A stretch of DNA of 64,000 nucleotides from Ophiosphaerella korrae (Eukaryota > Ascomycota > Dothideomycetes > Pleosporales > Phaeosphaeriaceae), in assembly GCA_028456385.1 (NCBI GenBank), contig JALNQF010000103.1, positions 62,001 through 126,000 on the forward strand, in the 5' to 3' direction. The notes below the pieces were generated by a model that searched no databases, was not told where the DNA came from, and saw nothing but the letters and a program-made list of their open reading frames with translations. Numbering within the stretch: the first letter of the stretch is position 1; each line of letters starts with the position of its first letter. Made by a program: the position numbers and the translations under genes. Shown in pieces: positions 11,871 to 23,689 of this stretch.

Positions 11871-13087
11871 AGAATTATTGTACTTCTTGTAAGTTCTTAG
11901 GTATTAGCTATTCTTAGATTGCTTTAATCTTGTTTAAGTTAATCCTAATCTTTCCTAATTCTATAATATATCTAAGGAAGTCTATTTCTTTTATATAGAA
12001 TTTGTTTTTCTTTATTTTAAGGAATAGTTTACTTTCTACTAGTTTTTCTAGTACGTTGTATATATATTATATATATTCTTCTTCTATTTCTAAGAATATA
12101 AAGATATTATCTAGGTATATAAATATAAATACATTTAAATACTCTCTTAAGACTATATTAATTCTTTCTTAGAACGCTACTAGTATATTTATTAATCTAA
12201 ATAGTATAACTAAGTATTTAAATAGTCTATACTACGTTCTAAATATAGTTTTCTATTTATCTCCTTTCTTAATTCTAATCTAATTGTAAGTATTCTAGAT
12301 ATCTAGTTTAGTAAATATTTAGGCTTTCTATAGCCTATCTTCTATCTTGTCTATATATAGTAAGGAGTATTAGTTCTTATTTATAATTGTATTTGTATTC
12401 TTAAAGTCTACGTAAGGTTATTTATTATTTATCTCTTTTTTATCTATAAATATAAGTCTATATACTACTAAAGATTTTAATTCTTATATCTATCTTTTTC
12501 TAATTACGTTTTGTATAAATACTTATTTAATCTTAGATCCTTTTTCTATTTTTCTATAAACTAGGCTCTATCCTACGTTTTTTCTTTCTTCTAGTTCTAT
12601 TACTAAGTCCTATTGCTAATATTCTAGAGTATAGTTATTAGGTTTAGTAAGTAGTTTCTCTTATTTCTTATATTCTTCTAGGAATTCTCCTTTATATGTA
12701 CTTATATTAGCTTTTAATATATCTTGTTTAGAGTAGGTAATTTTTCTTATTCTCTAATTAATTCTTAGGTTAGTTATCTATAACTATAGTACACCTAATA
12801 TTATATCTTATTTATTGTTAATTGTTGTTATATCTATAACTATATTTTTAATTTCTAACCTTTCTAGTTTTAGTATAGATAGTATTGTTTTAAACCTTAT
12901 AGGTTCTTAAAATAGTTTACTTTTAATTATACTTAATTATTAAAGGTACCTTTTTATAGTATACTTTATTCCTTACTTTTCTATAAACTTTTTTAATATA
13001 AAGTTCTTTATAGCTTTATTATTAATTATAATCTATACTTTTTTCTCTTAGTATATACTTTTTTTTATAATATATAGGTCTATTATA
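11871..13087 (-). pseudogene. Gypsy-A protease end and reverse transcriptase (fragment)
   Basis: Minus strand. The protease-like 'NNKAIKNFILKKFIE' lies near 13050-12975 (compare the family form DSGATxNFI). The RT follows, with the catalytic box 'FIYLDNIFIFLEIEE' near 12120-12080, where YLDD has become YLDN. The RT thumb reads 'KFYIKEIDFLRYIIELGKI' and 'EVQ.FYR' up to 11871. The same order is seen in copies B and C. The piece is bounded by Copia-1 on the left and the Tc1/mariner element on the right. Confidence 0.88.
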
Positions 13088-15187
13088 TAGAGGGGTGTAA
13101 AAAATAAATAGTAATTTTTTTTAACTATTTTTAAACTTATATATCTTTAAAACTATAATAGTTATAAAAATTTTAAAATATTAAATTTGTAGAGAAAAGG
13201 GTAAAGTTTACTTTTTTAATAAAATTTTTTAAAATATTATATAATCTATATTATTATAATAATTATTAAAGAATAGGTATTTTTTTTCTTAATTTTTCTT
13301 TTAGAATAACTTTTTAATTAACGTTTAAAAAAGCTTAATTTTTCTACTAAGCCTAATTTAGTTAGTTAAGTATCTATAATTAAATTTTTAGTATAAATTA
13401 CTTATCTAAGTAATTTTTTATAATTAAAGTATTTTTTTTATTCGCTTACGTAATATATTACTAAACTTTTATTCTAGAGCTTATAAATTAATATCTTTTA
13501 AAATTTTTACTTTTATACTTCTAATTCCTTTAAAATGCTACTAAATCTCTTAAAACTTAAATCGAACGTCTAGCTTCTATTAGAAGCTAGTAGCTCTCCT
13601 AATAAGATAGCTACTATCTTAAAAAAAAATATTAAAGTAATATATAATATAATTAATAGAATTAAAAAGAAAAAAGCTATAAAAGTTAAAGATATAAAAA
13701 GATATAAAGGAAGATCTACAAGAGTTTCTAAAAGAGAAAAAAGAGTTATTTTAAGAGATATAATTTAAAGTCCTAAAAATATAAATAAGAGATTAATACT
13801 AGAAAATAATCTTAGTATTAGTATAAGAGAGTTACAATACTTTTTAAAAGAAGAAGGAGTTACTACTAATATAGCTACTAAAGAGCCGATAATTTTAGCT
13901 AAATTAGCTAAACTAAGGCTAAAGCACTCTAAGGAGTAACTAAAGTTAGTAGAAAAAGAAGGATTTAGTCTAGAAAAGATTATATTTTTAGATAAAAGCT
14001 CTATATAAAGAGGGTATAGAGCTAGACAAGAGTATTATAGAAAAGTTAGTAAAATTAAAGCTAGACGCTAATTAATTTCTATAACTAATAAAAGTAAGTT
14101 TTAATAAATTCCTAGTAGACTATTTTATTGTATTTTTTATCTATATTTTTTTTATTAAATTAGTTTTTTTATAGCTCTAATACTAACGAAGTTATAGCTA
14201 GAGATATAACTATCTTAGTTTAGGAATCTATTTAGATAGGAGGACAATCGGAATTAATTATTATAAGGGACCCTATAAAGACTTCAACCTTTAATAATAA
14301 AAGATATATCTAAGAAGTACTAAATCTAGTAGTTAAAAAGTATATAAAACGCGGTTAGTTTTACTACTCCTTTTTACCTCTTTATCTATCTATCTATATA
14401 ACTATATATATATATATATATATATTAGTAATATTTTAGGTTTATATATTAACTATGTATTTAGGATAGAGATTTTAACAAGATAATTATAAAATCTATA
14501 AAACTATTGCTATTAAGAGTTAGTTTAAAAAAAATAAAGTTAAGCTTTATCCTTACCCTGCTTATAGTCCGGATTTAAATCCAATTGAAAATGTATAGAG
14601 TCTACTTAAAGATAGGCTAAATAAACGCCCTAGAAAGAGTTTAGGTGTAGGGATTAATTTAAAGAGTATAGAAGCTTTTAAGCTTACTATAATAAAAGAG
14701 TAGAACGCTATAAGCTAGTAGGCTATAGATAATTGTATACTATCTTTACCTAGAAGGTAGGAGGCCGTTAAAATAGCTAAATACTATTAGACTAAGTATT
14801 AGTCGTATTAAATATTTATTTATTAACTAAAATTAAAAAAAAACAAGTTTCTTTATAAATATTAATATAGTAATACAATATGTCTATAAAGCTAGTATGT
14901 TATAGATTTTATATAGATATTTATTATAAATAAAATAGAGGAAAAAAGATACTATAAATAAAAAGTTATAAGCCTTTAAACATAGCTAAAAAAGATACCC
15001 CTATTTTAGTAAGCTACTATAGCTAAGGTATACTTACTAAGCTACGGATTTTTATATAAGCTAGAAGAACAAGATTTTCTCTTTAAAAATAAATATTGTT
15101 TATAGTTATAGCTTTTATATTAAGGAAGTTATAATACTTTTAAAAAAGCTAAAAAACTAATTACTCTTTATTTTTTACACCCCTCTA
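13088..15187 (+). mobile_element. Tc1/mariner DNA transposon
   Basis: Terminal inverted repeats begin tagaggggtgtaaaaaata at 13088 and appear inverted as ttttttacacccctcta ending at 15187; about 26 of 31 bases pair. The flanks are TA dinucleotides (13086-13087 and 15188-15189). Removing the element and one TA restores the Gypsy protease sequence seen in copy B near 37845. It carries one decayed transposase on the plus strand. At about 2.1 kb the length is normal for the superfamily. Confidence 0.93.
13535..14790 (+). pseudogene. Tc1/mariner DDE transposase (decayed)
   Basis: Plus strand, starting near an ATG at 13535 ('MLLNLLKLKSN'). An N-terminal DNA-binding-like half follows. Then come 'IIFLDKSSIQRG' (13977-14012, family form near the first catalytic Asp), 'FQQDNYKIYKT' (14472-14505, family form QDNAPxH, second Asp kept) and 'YPAYSPDLNPIENV' (14554-14595), the classic motif before the third acidic residue. 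Several in-frame stops and one interrupted stretch around 14100-14450, which includes a (TA)n run at 14402-14425, make it non-functional. The SPDLNPIE motif is strikingly well preserved. Confidence 0.92.
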
Positions 15188-17330
15188 TACCTTCTAGCTT
15201 TTTTTAGTTAGGTTATTCTTTAAATTATCTATTCTTCTAGAGCTAGTACTTTACTTTACGTTTATAGTATTTATACTTTAAGTATTTATTATATACTTGT
15301 ACTATAATCTTCTTTAGACGTATTCTTTAGATAGTTTTAGTCCTAGTCTAATTACAATATATTCTTTATTAGGTATCTTAGTTATTTTCTAACCTTAGAT
15401 ATCTTTCTTTAAATTTACTTTTATATAATTATATCCTTCTTTTTATATTAGCTATATATAGTTTCTTACTTTTATTTCTCTATATATATAGTAATTTATA
15501 TTTAGGTATAATATCTATACTATCTTAAAATATACTAGGTGTTATAGGTTTACTCTCTTATTGTCCCCTACCTAGTATCTATCTATACCTAGTCTTATTA
15601 TTACTAGGATATAGTATACTACTAGTATACGTAGTATATAGGCTTTATTAATCTATCGCGTTTTTCTTATAAGGTACTACTATTCTCTTTATATAGGTAT
15701 TCTTCTTACTATAATAATATATTACTTTATCTATTTTTAGAATATTATAAACTTTATTTTTTTAAAGTTATATTCTTTCTAGTCTTTATATACTTTCTCT
15801 ATACTTATAACTAGTAAGTATTTCTAAATAAACTACTATTTTTAGTCTTATTCTACTATATCTATTATTATATAGCTATTATAGCTATATATATCTAACT
15901 AGGTATATTCTATACCTCTTATATTAACTTGTCTCTTATCTCTTTATAGTCTTTTAGAGGTAACTATAGTAGTCTCTTTATCTTCTACTTATTCTTTAGT
16001 GTAGATTAATAGGATCTAGGGCTCTTCCCCTTCTAAATCTTCTATTAGTAAGTCTATTATACGTATTATTTCTTTAAGCTATACTTAAGTTCTTTCTTTT
16101 AATAATACTACTTGATTTTTTTATAGGAACTATCTTACTCTCTATTTACTAAAAAGATATATATAGTAGTTATTATTATAATAAAAGGTCTAATTAAGTA
16201 TTATGTATATAATTTACTATTTACTACTACTTTCTTTTATAGCTTAGCTTATACTTTAAGTACTTCTTTCTTGTTTTTAGTTGTTTTTAACTAAGTCTCT
16301 TTTTTTTTCTTAGGGTCCTTACTTCTATAGTCTTTTACAAAGTGTCCTAGTTTCTTATATTTATAGTATTCTTTATCTCTCTTTTTTAACTAATAATCTT
16401 TTACGTAGTAGCCTTTCTTACTATAGTTAAAGTACGTAAAGTCTTTATTCTTTTTTTTCTTTCTATCTTTATTTATATTAAGAATTATAAGATCTCTAGT
16501 ATTATAGTTCTTAGATTATTCTCTATATTTATTTTCCTTCTATTCTTAGAAGTTATTATTAATTTATATTACCTATTGTTTTAGAACTTCTAGTATTCTT
16601 AGTTTTTCTATATAAATTATTTTATACTAAATTTTTGTTTTTAGTTCTTATTTAAATTATTATATTAGGGATAGCTTATTCTATTCTATATTTTATAATA
16701 GTTATTTAAACTATAATATATATTTAGAAATACTCTTATATTATATAAGCTTCTTAAGCTTTTCTTTAGCTTATTAGGTAATATCTATATCCCTAAATAC
16801 AACTCTTATTTGTTTAGTAAAGTATTTATAACTTCTAAAGATAGCTCTTATTTTATCTTTCTATATTCCTAGAGTATATATTGTATAGTCTATCTAGTAA
16901 GGTTTAAACTATCTTATTACGTCTTTCTTAACGTATATTCTAATATATATTACCTTCTTTTCTTTAGCGTTAAAGTATAGTACTTATATATTAATCTAAA
17001 GTTATACTAATACTATAAAGGGTCTTAGTTTCTCTCTTATTCTATTAAACTTTTTAAGTACTAGTATCTTATATAGTTTCTTTATTATACTTATCTCTAG
17101 CCTTTATATAATTTATTCTATTATATCTTAGCCCTTTATAATATCTTTAATTTAAGCTTTATTTTAGTTAATGTAGTCTTATAGTTCTATATTCTACGTT
17201 TCTAGGGCTTTAAGTAATATTTATATATCTCCTTTCTTAGTAATTAGGTTATTTAAGTATATCTTAACTACTACCTAGTTAGTTCTATCTAACTTATAGC
17301 TACTTAGAGGTACTTTACCTCCTTTCTTAG
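15188..17330 (-). pseudogene. Gypsy-A gag and start of protease (decayed)
   Basis: Minus strand. From 17330 down there is a capsid-like gag region. A CCHC zinc knuckle at 16372-16318 reads 'YYKYKKLGHFVKDYRSKD', where the Cys residues of CxxCxxxGHxxxxC have become Tyr by C-to-T change while the Gly-His remains. Downstream, acidic sequence leads to the protease, which is split by the Tc1/mariner element. Copies B and C carry the same knuckle ('KYRKLRHFIKDYRSKD', 'KYKKPRYFVKDCRSKD'). Nucleic-acid binding and capsid formation are the family roles. Confidence 0.87.
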
Positions 17331-17408
17331 TTAAACTTTCTACTATCGTGTTAGCTTAGATTATACGCTACTTACGCTTCGCTTCTTCTAATAACTAAAT
17401 TAGTAAGG

Positions 17409-17874
17409 TATAATAGGGTTACCTATTATTAACTACAAGTAACCTTTCTCTATAAAGTTATTAGTAGATTAAAAGTTAATAATAAAAGCTTGTATTATAA
17501 TCTATAATAGGCTATAAATAATAGAAGATATCCTATAATATTATATATTGTCGCTCTATAATTAAAGAATTAAATTACTAATACTATCCTAATAATATAT
17601 ATCTTTACTAACTATATACTTTTAGTAATCTCTTTATATATCCTTATAGATTACCTTAATTTATTATATATAATTATAGATTACTCTAATCTATTATACG
17701 TTATTATAGATTACTTTAATCTATTATATATAATTATAGATTACTTAATATTATATATCTAGGTTATAATTTATTTCCTAATCTAGGTTGTTACCCTACT
17801 TATCCTATACTTTGTTAGTACTTAAGTTAAGACTAATTAGCTTTATCTCGATTTCTCTTATTATATTCGTAATA
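17409..17874 (-). repeat. Gypsy-A 5' LTR
   Basis: The outer end aligns with the LTR start of copy B (tattataggcgtaac versus tattacgaatataat, both followed by aagagaaatcgagat). The inner end tataatagg is followed by the leader shared with B (35620-35700) and C. Contains a 30-bp tandem repeat at 17644-17745. The target duplication candidate tttag follows. Confidence 0.85.
17644..17745. repeat. 30-bp tandem repeat in Gypsy-A LTR
   Basis: About 3.4 units starting ttatagattac, each also holding a short inverted repeat tagatta...taatcta. The LTRs of copy C carry related tagatta/taatcta pairs. Confidence 0.8.
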
Positions 17875-18936
17875 TTTAGGATAATAGAGAAAAGAGTATT
17901 TACGTACCTTACGCGCTATACCTACGTATTAGGCGTATTATTATTATTATACTCGTATACAATAATCTATTTATATTTTAATAATAAGTAAAAGATTATT
18001 ACTTACATAATTATATTTACTCTTAGTAGACTCTATATAAAATATATTTTTCTTTTATAATTATTTTATTTATCCTCTTATTAACTATAGTATATACTTA
18101 ATATATACGTAGTATACATTTAGTAATTATTACTATAGTTTACTATCTTTACCTAAAGTTTATTAAGAAAAGTAACGTCTATTAAGCTTAGCCTTTTAAG
18201 TAGAGTATAGATAGTAAGCGCGCTAACTATAATACTTTATATACTACTTACTTACGCTATACTTAAAGTATTATTAACTAAAAGGAAGTATATAATAAGC
18301 TAAAAGAACGTTACTACTAGTATTATTCCTCTAGTAATTATAGTAGCTACGCCTTAGTAACTATACTACGTACTCTTTATATATACTTTAACTAATATAA
18401 ATAAGTACTTCTTATACTTAATAAGCGTTTTAATTATCTTTATAAGCTTTGTAATACGTATAATACTACTATATCTAATACTAGTACTCTTAAGACTAAC
18501 TTAGAGGTCTACTATACTAGCGTTAAGCTTACTTATACTTAGCGCACCTTTAACTTAAAGCTATTAAACTATAGGCGCTTTACTACTTATAGTATTACTT
18601 CTTTAAGAGTACTTATCTAAATACTTATAACTATGCTTTAATTTTTAAGACTTATTTTAACTAAGTAGCGTAGCCTTATAGCTTAGTAGAAGAGTTTAGT
18701 TAAAGTATTAATAGAGATTTTAGGCTATCTTTACTATATTATATATTTGTCTATACTATACCTATATAGTATATACTTACTACTTTTAGGCTTACTATAG
18801 TAACTCTTTTATAAGATAAGCTAATAATAATAATAATAATAATAATAATAAGGATAGTAATAAGAAAGAAGAAGAAGAAGAAGAAGAAGAAGAAGAAGAA
18901 AAAGAAAAAGAAAAAGAAAAAGAAAAAGAAAGTTAA
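17875..18936 (+). pseudogene. Antisense multi-pass membrane protein gene of Gypsy-G (5' end lost)
   Basis: One continuous plus-strand frame of 353 codons runs from the Gypsy-A insertion point to a TAA at 18934-18936. It is broken only by TAA/TAG codons and has no frameshift. It encodes about seven or eight hydrophobic segments, for example 'YVLGVLLLLYSYTIIYLY', 'IVSALTIILYILLTYAILKV', 'SIIPLVIIVAT', 'FLYLISVLIIFISFVIRII' and 'ILALSLLILSAPL'. A hydrophilic tail of about nine Asn, then Glu-rich and Lys-Glu repeats ends with Ser. It lies immediately downstream of Gypsy-G pol, on the opposite strand, with no LTR in between, so it appears to be part of Gypsy-G. The family is not recognised; a 7TM receptor-like or transporter-like protein is possible. 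The start is missing: an ATG at 17788 that opens the same frame lies in the Gypsy-A LTR and is chance. Confidence 0.6.
18823..18930 (+). repeat. Microsatellite tract (AAT)n-(GAA)n-(AAAGAA)n, in frame
   Basis: Trinucleotide and hexanucleotide runs encode poly-Asn, then poly-Glu, then Lys-Glu repeats in the same frame as the upstream membrane segments, ending in a stop. The alignment of all three runs with one frame argues that they were coding. Confidence 0.85.
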
Positions 18937-19150
18937 GACGTTCTACTTTTAAAAAGTAAGTAGGATATAAGTAGAGAGTAGTTTAAGCTTATCTAATAAG
19001 TAAAGAAGAAATAGTTTATAGTATAATTATTTATTTTTTATATATATAGATACTTAGCTATAGAGCTAAAGTTAGATTATACTATTTACTCTATAAGTAT
19101 ATTTTAAGTATATAAATTATATTTTCTATATATATTTTAATTATAAAGCG
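18937..19150. other. Gap between antisense gene and Gypsy-G pol
   Basis: 214 bp without a readable protein and with no similarity to the putative Gypsy-G LTR at 30855-31008. Likely shared 3' untranslated sequence of the two convergent genes. Confidence 0.5.
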
Positions 19151-22100
19151 CTTTAAGCTAAATTAAAATCTTTAAGTAGTTTATCTATATCTTTAAAATC
19201 TATAGTAAGAGTCTATATATCTTAGGATTTATTATATTCTTTCTATCTAAAGAAATACTCTAGTTATCTTTTTCTTTTACGTTTCTTTAAGATTCTTTTA
19301 ACTTCTTATACTTCTTCTCTTTCTTCTATTACTTTAAGTAGCTAGGTATTATCTTCTATACCTAATTAAGATTTTTATCTCTTAAGGAAAGAAATATAAA
19401 ATACGTTATAAATATAATAGTAAGGTAGTAGTAGTACGTAGTATATTTACGTTCCTACTATATCTTATACTTAAAATAGTCTAATAAACTTATCTAATAG
19501 CTTTTTATATAGTTAGTAAGTAAAGCTTAAGTTCTTTATACTTAGTAAGACTAGCTCTCTTTTTCTAAAAACTTCTAGTTTATATTTATTATTATTATAC
19601 TACACTTAATATACTTATACTTTTTATAGAAACTTTATAAGTATTACTTATACACTATATATATACTTTACTCTTTAAATAGTATTTAGTACTTCTCTTT
19701 CTAGCTTACTATCTTTAGGTAAGTATATAAAAATTAGGTATTTACCTAGTATAGTATAAAAAGGTATTATCTTTATTCCTTTATAAATTAAGTTATTATA
19801 TATAAATTATATTATTTTTAGTAAAGTAACCTAATTATCTTAATTCTCTATTATAAAGATTCTTAAATACTATTCTAGAGTCTAATTTTATTATTTAGTT
19901 TACTTATTAGTCTATAAGTAAAAAGCTATACTTAGCTTACGCTTTACTTATAGTTAGTAGTATATTTCTACCTAAAATTTTAAAGTAAAGATTAACTCTT
20001 AGTCTAATATAATACCTTTTTATATCCTATAGTTTAAGATAATATTATTAAAGTATACTTCTATAAACTATTACGCGTCCTACTTTTTAAGTACTAGGAT
20101 ATAGATAGCTATCTTAGATAAGTAGTTTACTATTACTAGTATTATATTATATATAAACTCTAAGCTATCTTTTAAAAGTAAGAGGCTTATAATAAAGTCT
20201 AGAGAGACTTCTTTAAAGATATTACTTAAAATTAGTAGAGGAGATAATTCTCTATATTACTTATACTTTAGCGCTTTACTTTATTAGTATATTATATAGG
20301 TTTTTATATATTCCTTAACGTCTTACTCTATTAATAGCTAGTAATAGTATCTTATAATTCGCTTAAGTATTTTATATACGCTAAAGTAGATAGCTATATA
20401 TAAGTTATAATACTAGAGTAGAATTTCTTACTTAATAGTAGGTTCTTCTAGAATATATACTCTACTTTTATATCTTAATACTTCTTTATTATCTAAGTAC
20501 TATACTTATACTCTACTACTATATTAAGTACTTTTAACCTTTATTAAACTCTTTACTTATACTTATATAAAGGTATCTCTTTACTATAGTTTATATAAAG
20601 TTATTAGAAAGGCTTTAGACTTTACTAATATAAGTTTACTACTAACTAACTCTTTAGCTATTAAGTATAGTACGTATAGTATATATTCTATAGCGCTAAT
20701 AGTAAGAGTTCTTTTAGTACTATAGTCTCTAGTACTATACGTCTTGTATATACTTTCTAAGCTTAGCTTAGTTATAAATCTATTTACTCTACTAGTTATC
20801 TCTACTCTAGCTACTAAGCTCGCTAGTTATAATTTCTCTTAGAGGGTAGGTAATAAGCGTACTAGTAATAGGTTCTCTTACTTATAGTCGTATCTCCTTA
20901 AGAAGCTATCTATAGGATTTAGCCTACTAGCCTAGTATTTTACTTTAAAATTAAAACCTCCTAAGTATATAGCCTAGCGTACTTAGTATAAGTTTAGCTT
21001 ATATATAGTATATATTAAGCGTAAGTTATTATAATCTATAAGTACTTAAATTATATACTACGTACCTTTAAGGTAATATATTTACTATTTAAAACTATAA
21101 ATTATAGCTAGAAGTTTAGTATTATATATTTTATAGTTTAATTCTACTTTTTATAGTTTTCTAGAGGTAAAGGTAACTAGATACTATTTCTTATCTAAGT
21201 AGAGCTAGGACAAGATCTTAGAGATTGCAAAAATTAATATATCTATCTCTAAGTAAATAGGTAGCGCTAAGTTATAGTAGCGTAAGATAGGCGTACTTAT
21301 AAAGTATACTTTAAGTTATTTAAAAGCTTTTTATACTATACTAAGCTAATAGAATTCTTACTTTTCTTTTAATAAGTCTATAAAGAGAGCTATTTTATAA
21401 GTATACTCTTTAATAAATCTTTAGTAGAAGTTTATAAAACCTAAGAATAACTATAGTTTTTTATTACTTATAAGCTCTAGCTATTATGTAATAGTTTTAA
21501 TACGCTTAGGTTTAGTGTATATACTACGCCTTATAATAATAAAGCCTAGAAAATATACTTTATTAGATATTAAGGTATACTTCTTTAGGTTTATAAAGTG
21601 TTTTACTTTTCTTAGCACTACTAATATAGAGTAGATAGCGCGCTAGTATAGTATAACGTTATTACTATAGGTATATATAAGTATATTATTAAAGTATACT
21701 ATATAGATATAATCTAAGAGTCTACTAAGTATATTATTAATATACGCTTAGAAGCTAGTAGAGGCGTTAGTTAGCCTAAAAGGTATTACTAGGTATTTAA
21801 AATACTTATAGTAAGTGTAGAAAGTAGTTTTCTACTTATCTCCTAATTTAATTCTAATCTTATAGTAGGTATCCTTAAAATCTAAGGTAGTATAGTATTA
21901 TACGCCTAATAAGTAGTCTAGCGTCTTTCTAATTAGTAAGAGTAAGTACTAATCTTTTACTATAACTAAGTTTAAGCTAAAGTAGTTAATATAGAGGTAT
22001 AAAGATCTATCCTTCTTTAGAATAAAAATAGTAAGTACCTCTACTAAACTATTACTATAATATATCTAGCCTTTATAGAGTATATCCTCTATATACATAT

Positions 22101-22463
22101 AGAGTACTTTAAGCTTATATATAGAGAGATTATAGAGTAGCTTATAAAGAAGTTCTTTTTTCTCTATTAATAGGATTACGTAATTAGAGTTCTTTAGATA
22201 AAGTAGTATCTATATAGTAACGTTATTAAATACGTTATAGTATTCTAATAAAGTATCTAAGATATATAACTCTTACGCTATAAGTATAGTATAGATATAC
22301 ATATTATATTCTAAGTTAATTATATTAGTCTTAAGTACTCTTAGTAAGTATAGTTTTACTTAGATTTTCTCTAAAGCTTTTATAAATTCTTTAGTTATAT
22401 ATAACTATACTTAAGTAATAGAAGTATATCTCTAATACTATATTTATAATCTATAGTTAAGTT
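19150..22463 (-). pseudogene. Gypsy-G RT, RNase H, integrase, chromodomain (decayed)
   Basis: Minus strand from 22463 down. RT: 'YFKYLVIPFRLTNASTSFQ' and the catalytic box 'VYFNNILIYTYSN' near 21720-21670, where YLDD has become YFNN. Then 'FLGFINFYQRFIKEYT' (thumb), RNase H ('TFTSRKL'), integrase, and a C-terminal chromodomain at about 19400-19170 reading 'EVKRILKKRKRKRQLEYFF' followed by 'TIDFKDIDKLLKDFNL'. The chromodomain marks a chromovirus, whose family role is targeting integration to heterochromatin. Stops at Gln/Trp and Asp-to-Asn changes make it inactive. Confidence 0.88.
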
Positions 22464-22468
22464 ATATC

Positions 22469-22911
22469 TATTAAAACTTTAGAACTAGGTAAGAGTAATA
22501 AGGGTAAGTAAGCTTCTATAAGATAGGCGAGGTTAATAAACAAGTTAGTTACTTAACTTAATTAATAGTTAGCTCTTATTAGAGTATTATAAGGTATATA
22601 AGTATTAATAGGTAGATAAGAATCTAATTAAAGTATTAGTTATAATACTCTATTAAGATAAGAGGTAAAGAAGAGATTAAATATAATAGTTAATAAAGGT
22701 CTATTAACGTTCTTATATACTTACTATCTAGTATTTATTTCTAAGCGCTTACTCTAGAGTATTTACTCTAGAGCGCTTATTCCTAAGTATTTACTCTAGA
22801 GTGTTTACTCTAGAGCGTTTACTACTAAATAGTTATATATTCTACTACGCTATATTACCTAGCCTAATTACGTGCAATATAATAGCTTACCTACTACTTA
22901 GTATTGTAATA
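22469..22911 (-). repeat. Gypsy-F 3' LTR
   Basis: 443 bp; pairs with 28836-29278. Contains a run of near-repeats of tactctagagcg (about 22750-22830). Confidence 0.95.
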
Positions 22912-23020
22912 CTATCTCCTTTTCTTACGCTAGGTCTATCTTTAGGCCTAAGCCTCTATTAGCTAAGTCTAGCTTATAAGTAGTTTACTTTACTTTTTAG
23001 TTAAAAACTATCTTACTATA

Positions 23021-23650
23021 ATATTACTTCTCTCTTAGTCTTATAAACTTTATCTCTTATTAGAAATCTTTACTATAAACTATATTTCTAAAACACCTTA
23101 TCTATATTATTCTCTTTTAAGTATTTCTTATTTTATTATACTAGATTCTACTCTAAAGTATACTAAGTATACTTATATAAGGCGTCTTTATATTAGTATA
23201 ACCTAGGAGTCTCTTAATTAAACTTATAAAGAGTTCTATAAAAAGGTTAATAATAATAAAAAACTTCTTACTATTATTATTACTTATTTACTACGTAATA
23301 AGAAAATATTAAAATCTACTAAAGAGCGTACTTATTGTAAGGCCTTATACTTACTATTAGAGTTAGAGTAAGAAGGTAATAAAGTCTTAGTATAAGTTCT
23401 TAACTATTTTACTACTTCTATTAAGGTTACCTCCTCTCTTCTATCTAGTCTACTATTAGCTTATTAAATAAATTTATTACAACTAAAGGTGCTTTATAGG
23501 TTCTATATAGTTAGGCTTATTATTAAACTTTCTACTACTAATATATCTATTATATCTTAGCTATAGCTTTGTATATCCTTTATATCCTAGTATATAGTAC
23601 TTATTTCTTACTTTCTTAAGTATCTACTAATAATTCTATAGATTAGCTTT
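23021..23650 (+). pseudogene. Antisense gene of Gypsy-F (decayed)
   Basis: Plus-strand frame opposite to Gypsy-F gag-pol, beginning about 110 bp inside the 3' LTR. The first codon is ATA at 23021 (an ATG mutated by RIP is plausible), followed by 'LLLS', then about 200 codons with roughly six TAA/TAG stops. Readable parts include 'YTYIRRLYISIT', 'ESLNQTYKEFYKKVNNNKK', 'LLRNKKILKSTKERTYCKA' and 'LYLLLELEQEGNKVLV'. The basic/acidic composition and low stop density are protein-like. No known domain recognised. It ends around the chromodomain end of pol (about 23700), so the two genes converge. The exact end is uncertain because the frame stays fairly open. Confidence 0.5.
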
Positions 23651-23689
23651 AGGTTCTTATATATTTTTACTTACTAAGTAGCTTTTCTA

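Larger units (their letters stand above)
4174..17874 (-). mobile_element. Gypsy-A: Ty3/Gypsy retrotransposon, split by three insertions
   Basis: Minus-strand element with 5' LTR at 17409-17874, gag at about 16300-17330, protease and RT at 11871-13087 and 15188-15500, and RNase H plus integrase core at 4174-5567. It belongs to the same family as copies B and C, since proteins and leader sequence align throughout. Copia-1 sits in the RT/RNase H junction, a Tc1/mariner element in the protease region, and an unidentified element in the integrase. The integrase C-terminus, chromodomain and 3' LTR are outside the window. The 5 bp after the LTR (tttag, 17875-17879) is the expected right target-site duplication. 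Confidence 0.85.

Noticed and set aside
14402..14425. Origin- or promoter-like TA-rich run
   Set aside because: A simple (TA)n microsatellite inside the decayed transposase; nothing else supports a function.
13088..15187. hAT element, because the end resembles a hAT terminus (gaggggtgtaaa)
   Set aside because: The transposase motif YSPDLNPIEN and the TA target site are those of Tc1/mariner.
17788..17874. ATG-initiated small protein starting inside the Gypsy-A LTR
   Set aside because: The first 29 codons come from the LTR and the rest from Gypsy-G across an insertion junction. The ATG is accidental; only the part from 17875 is kept, as the antisense gene remnant.
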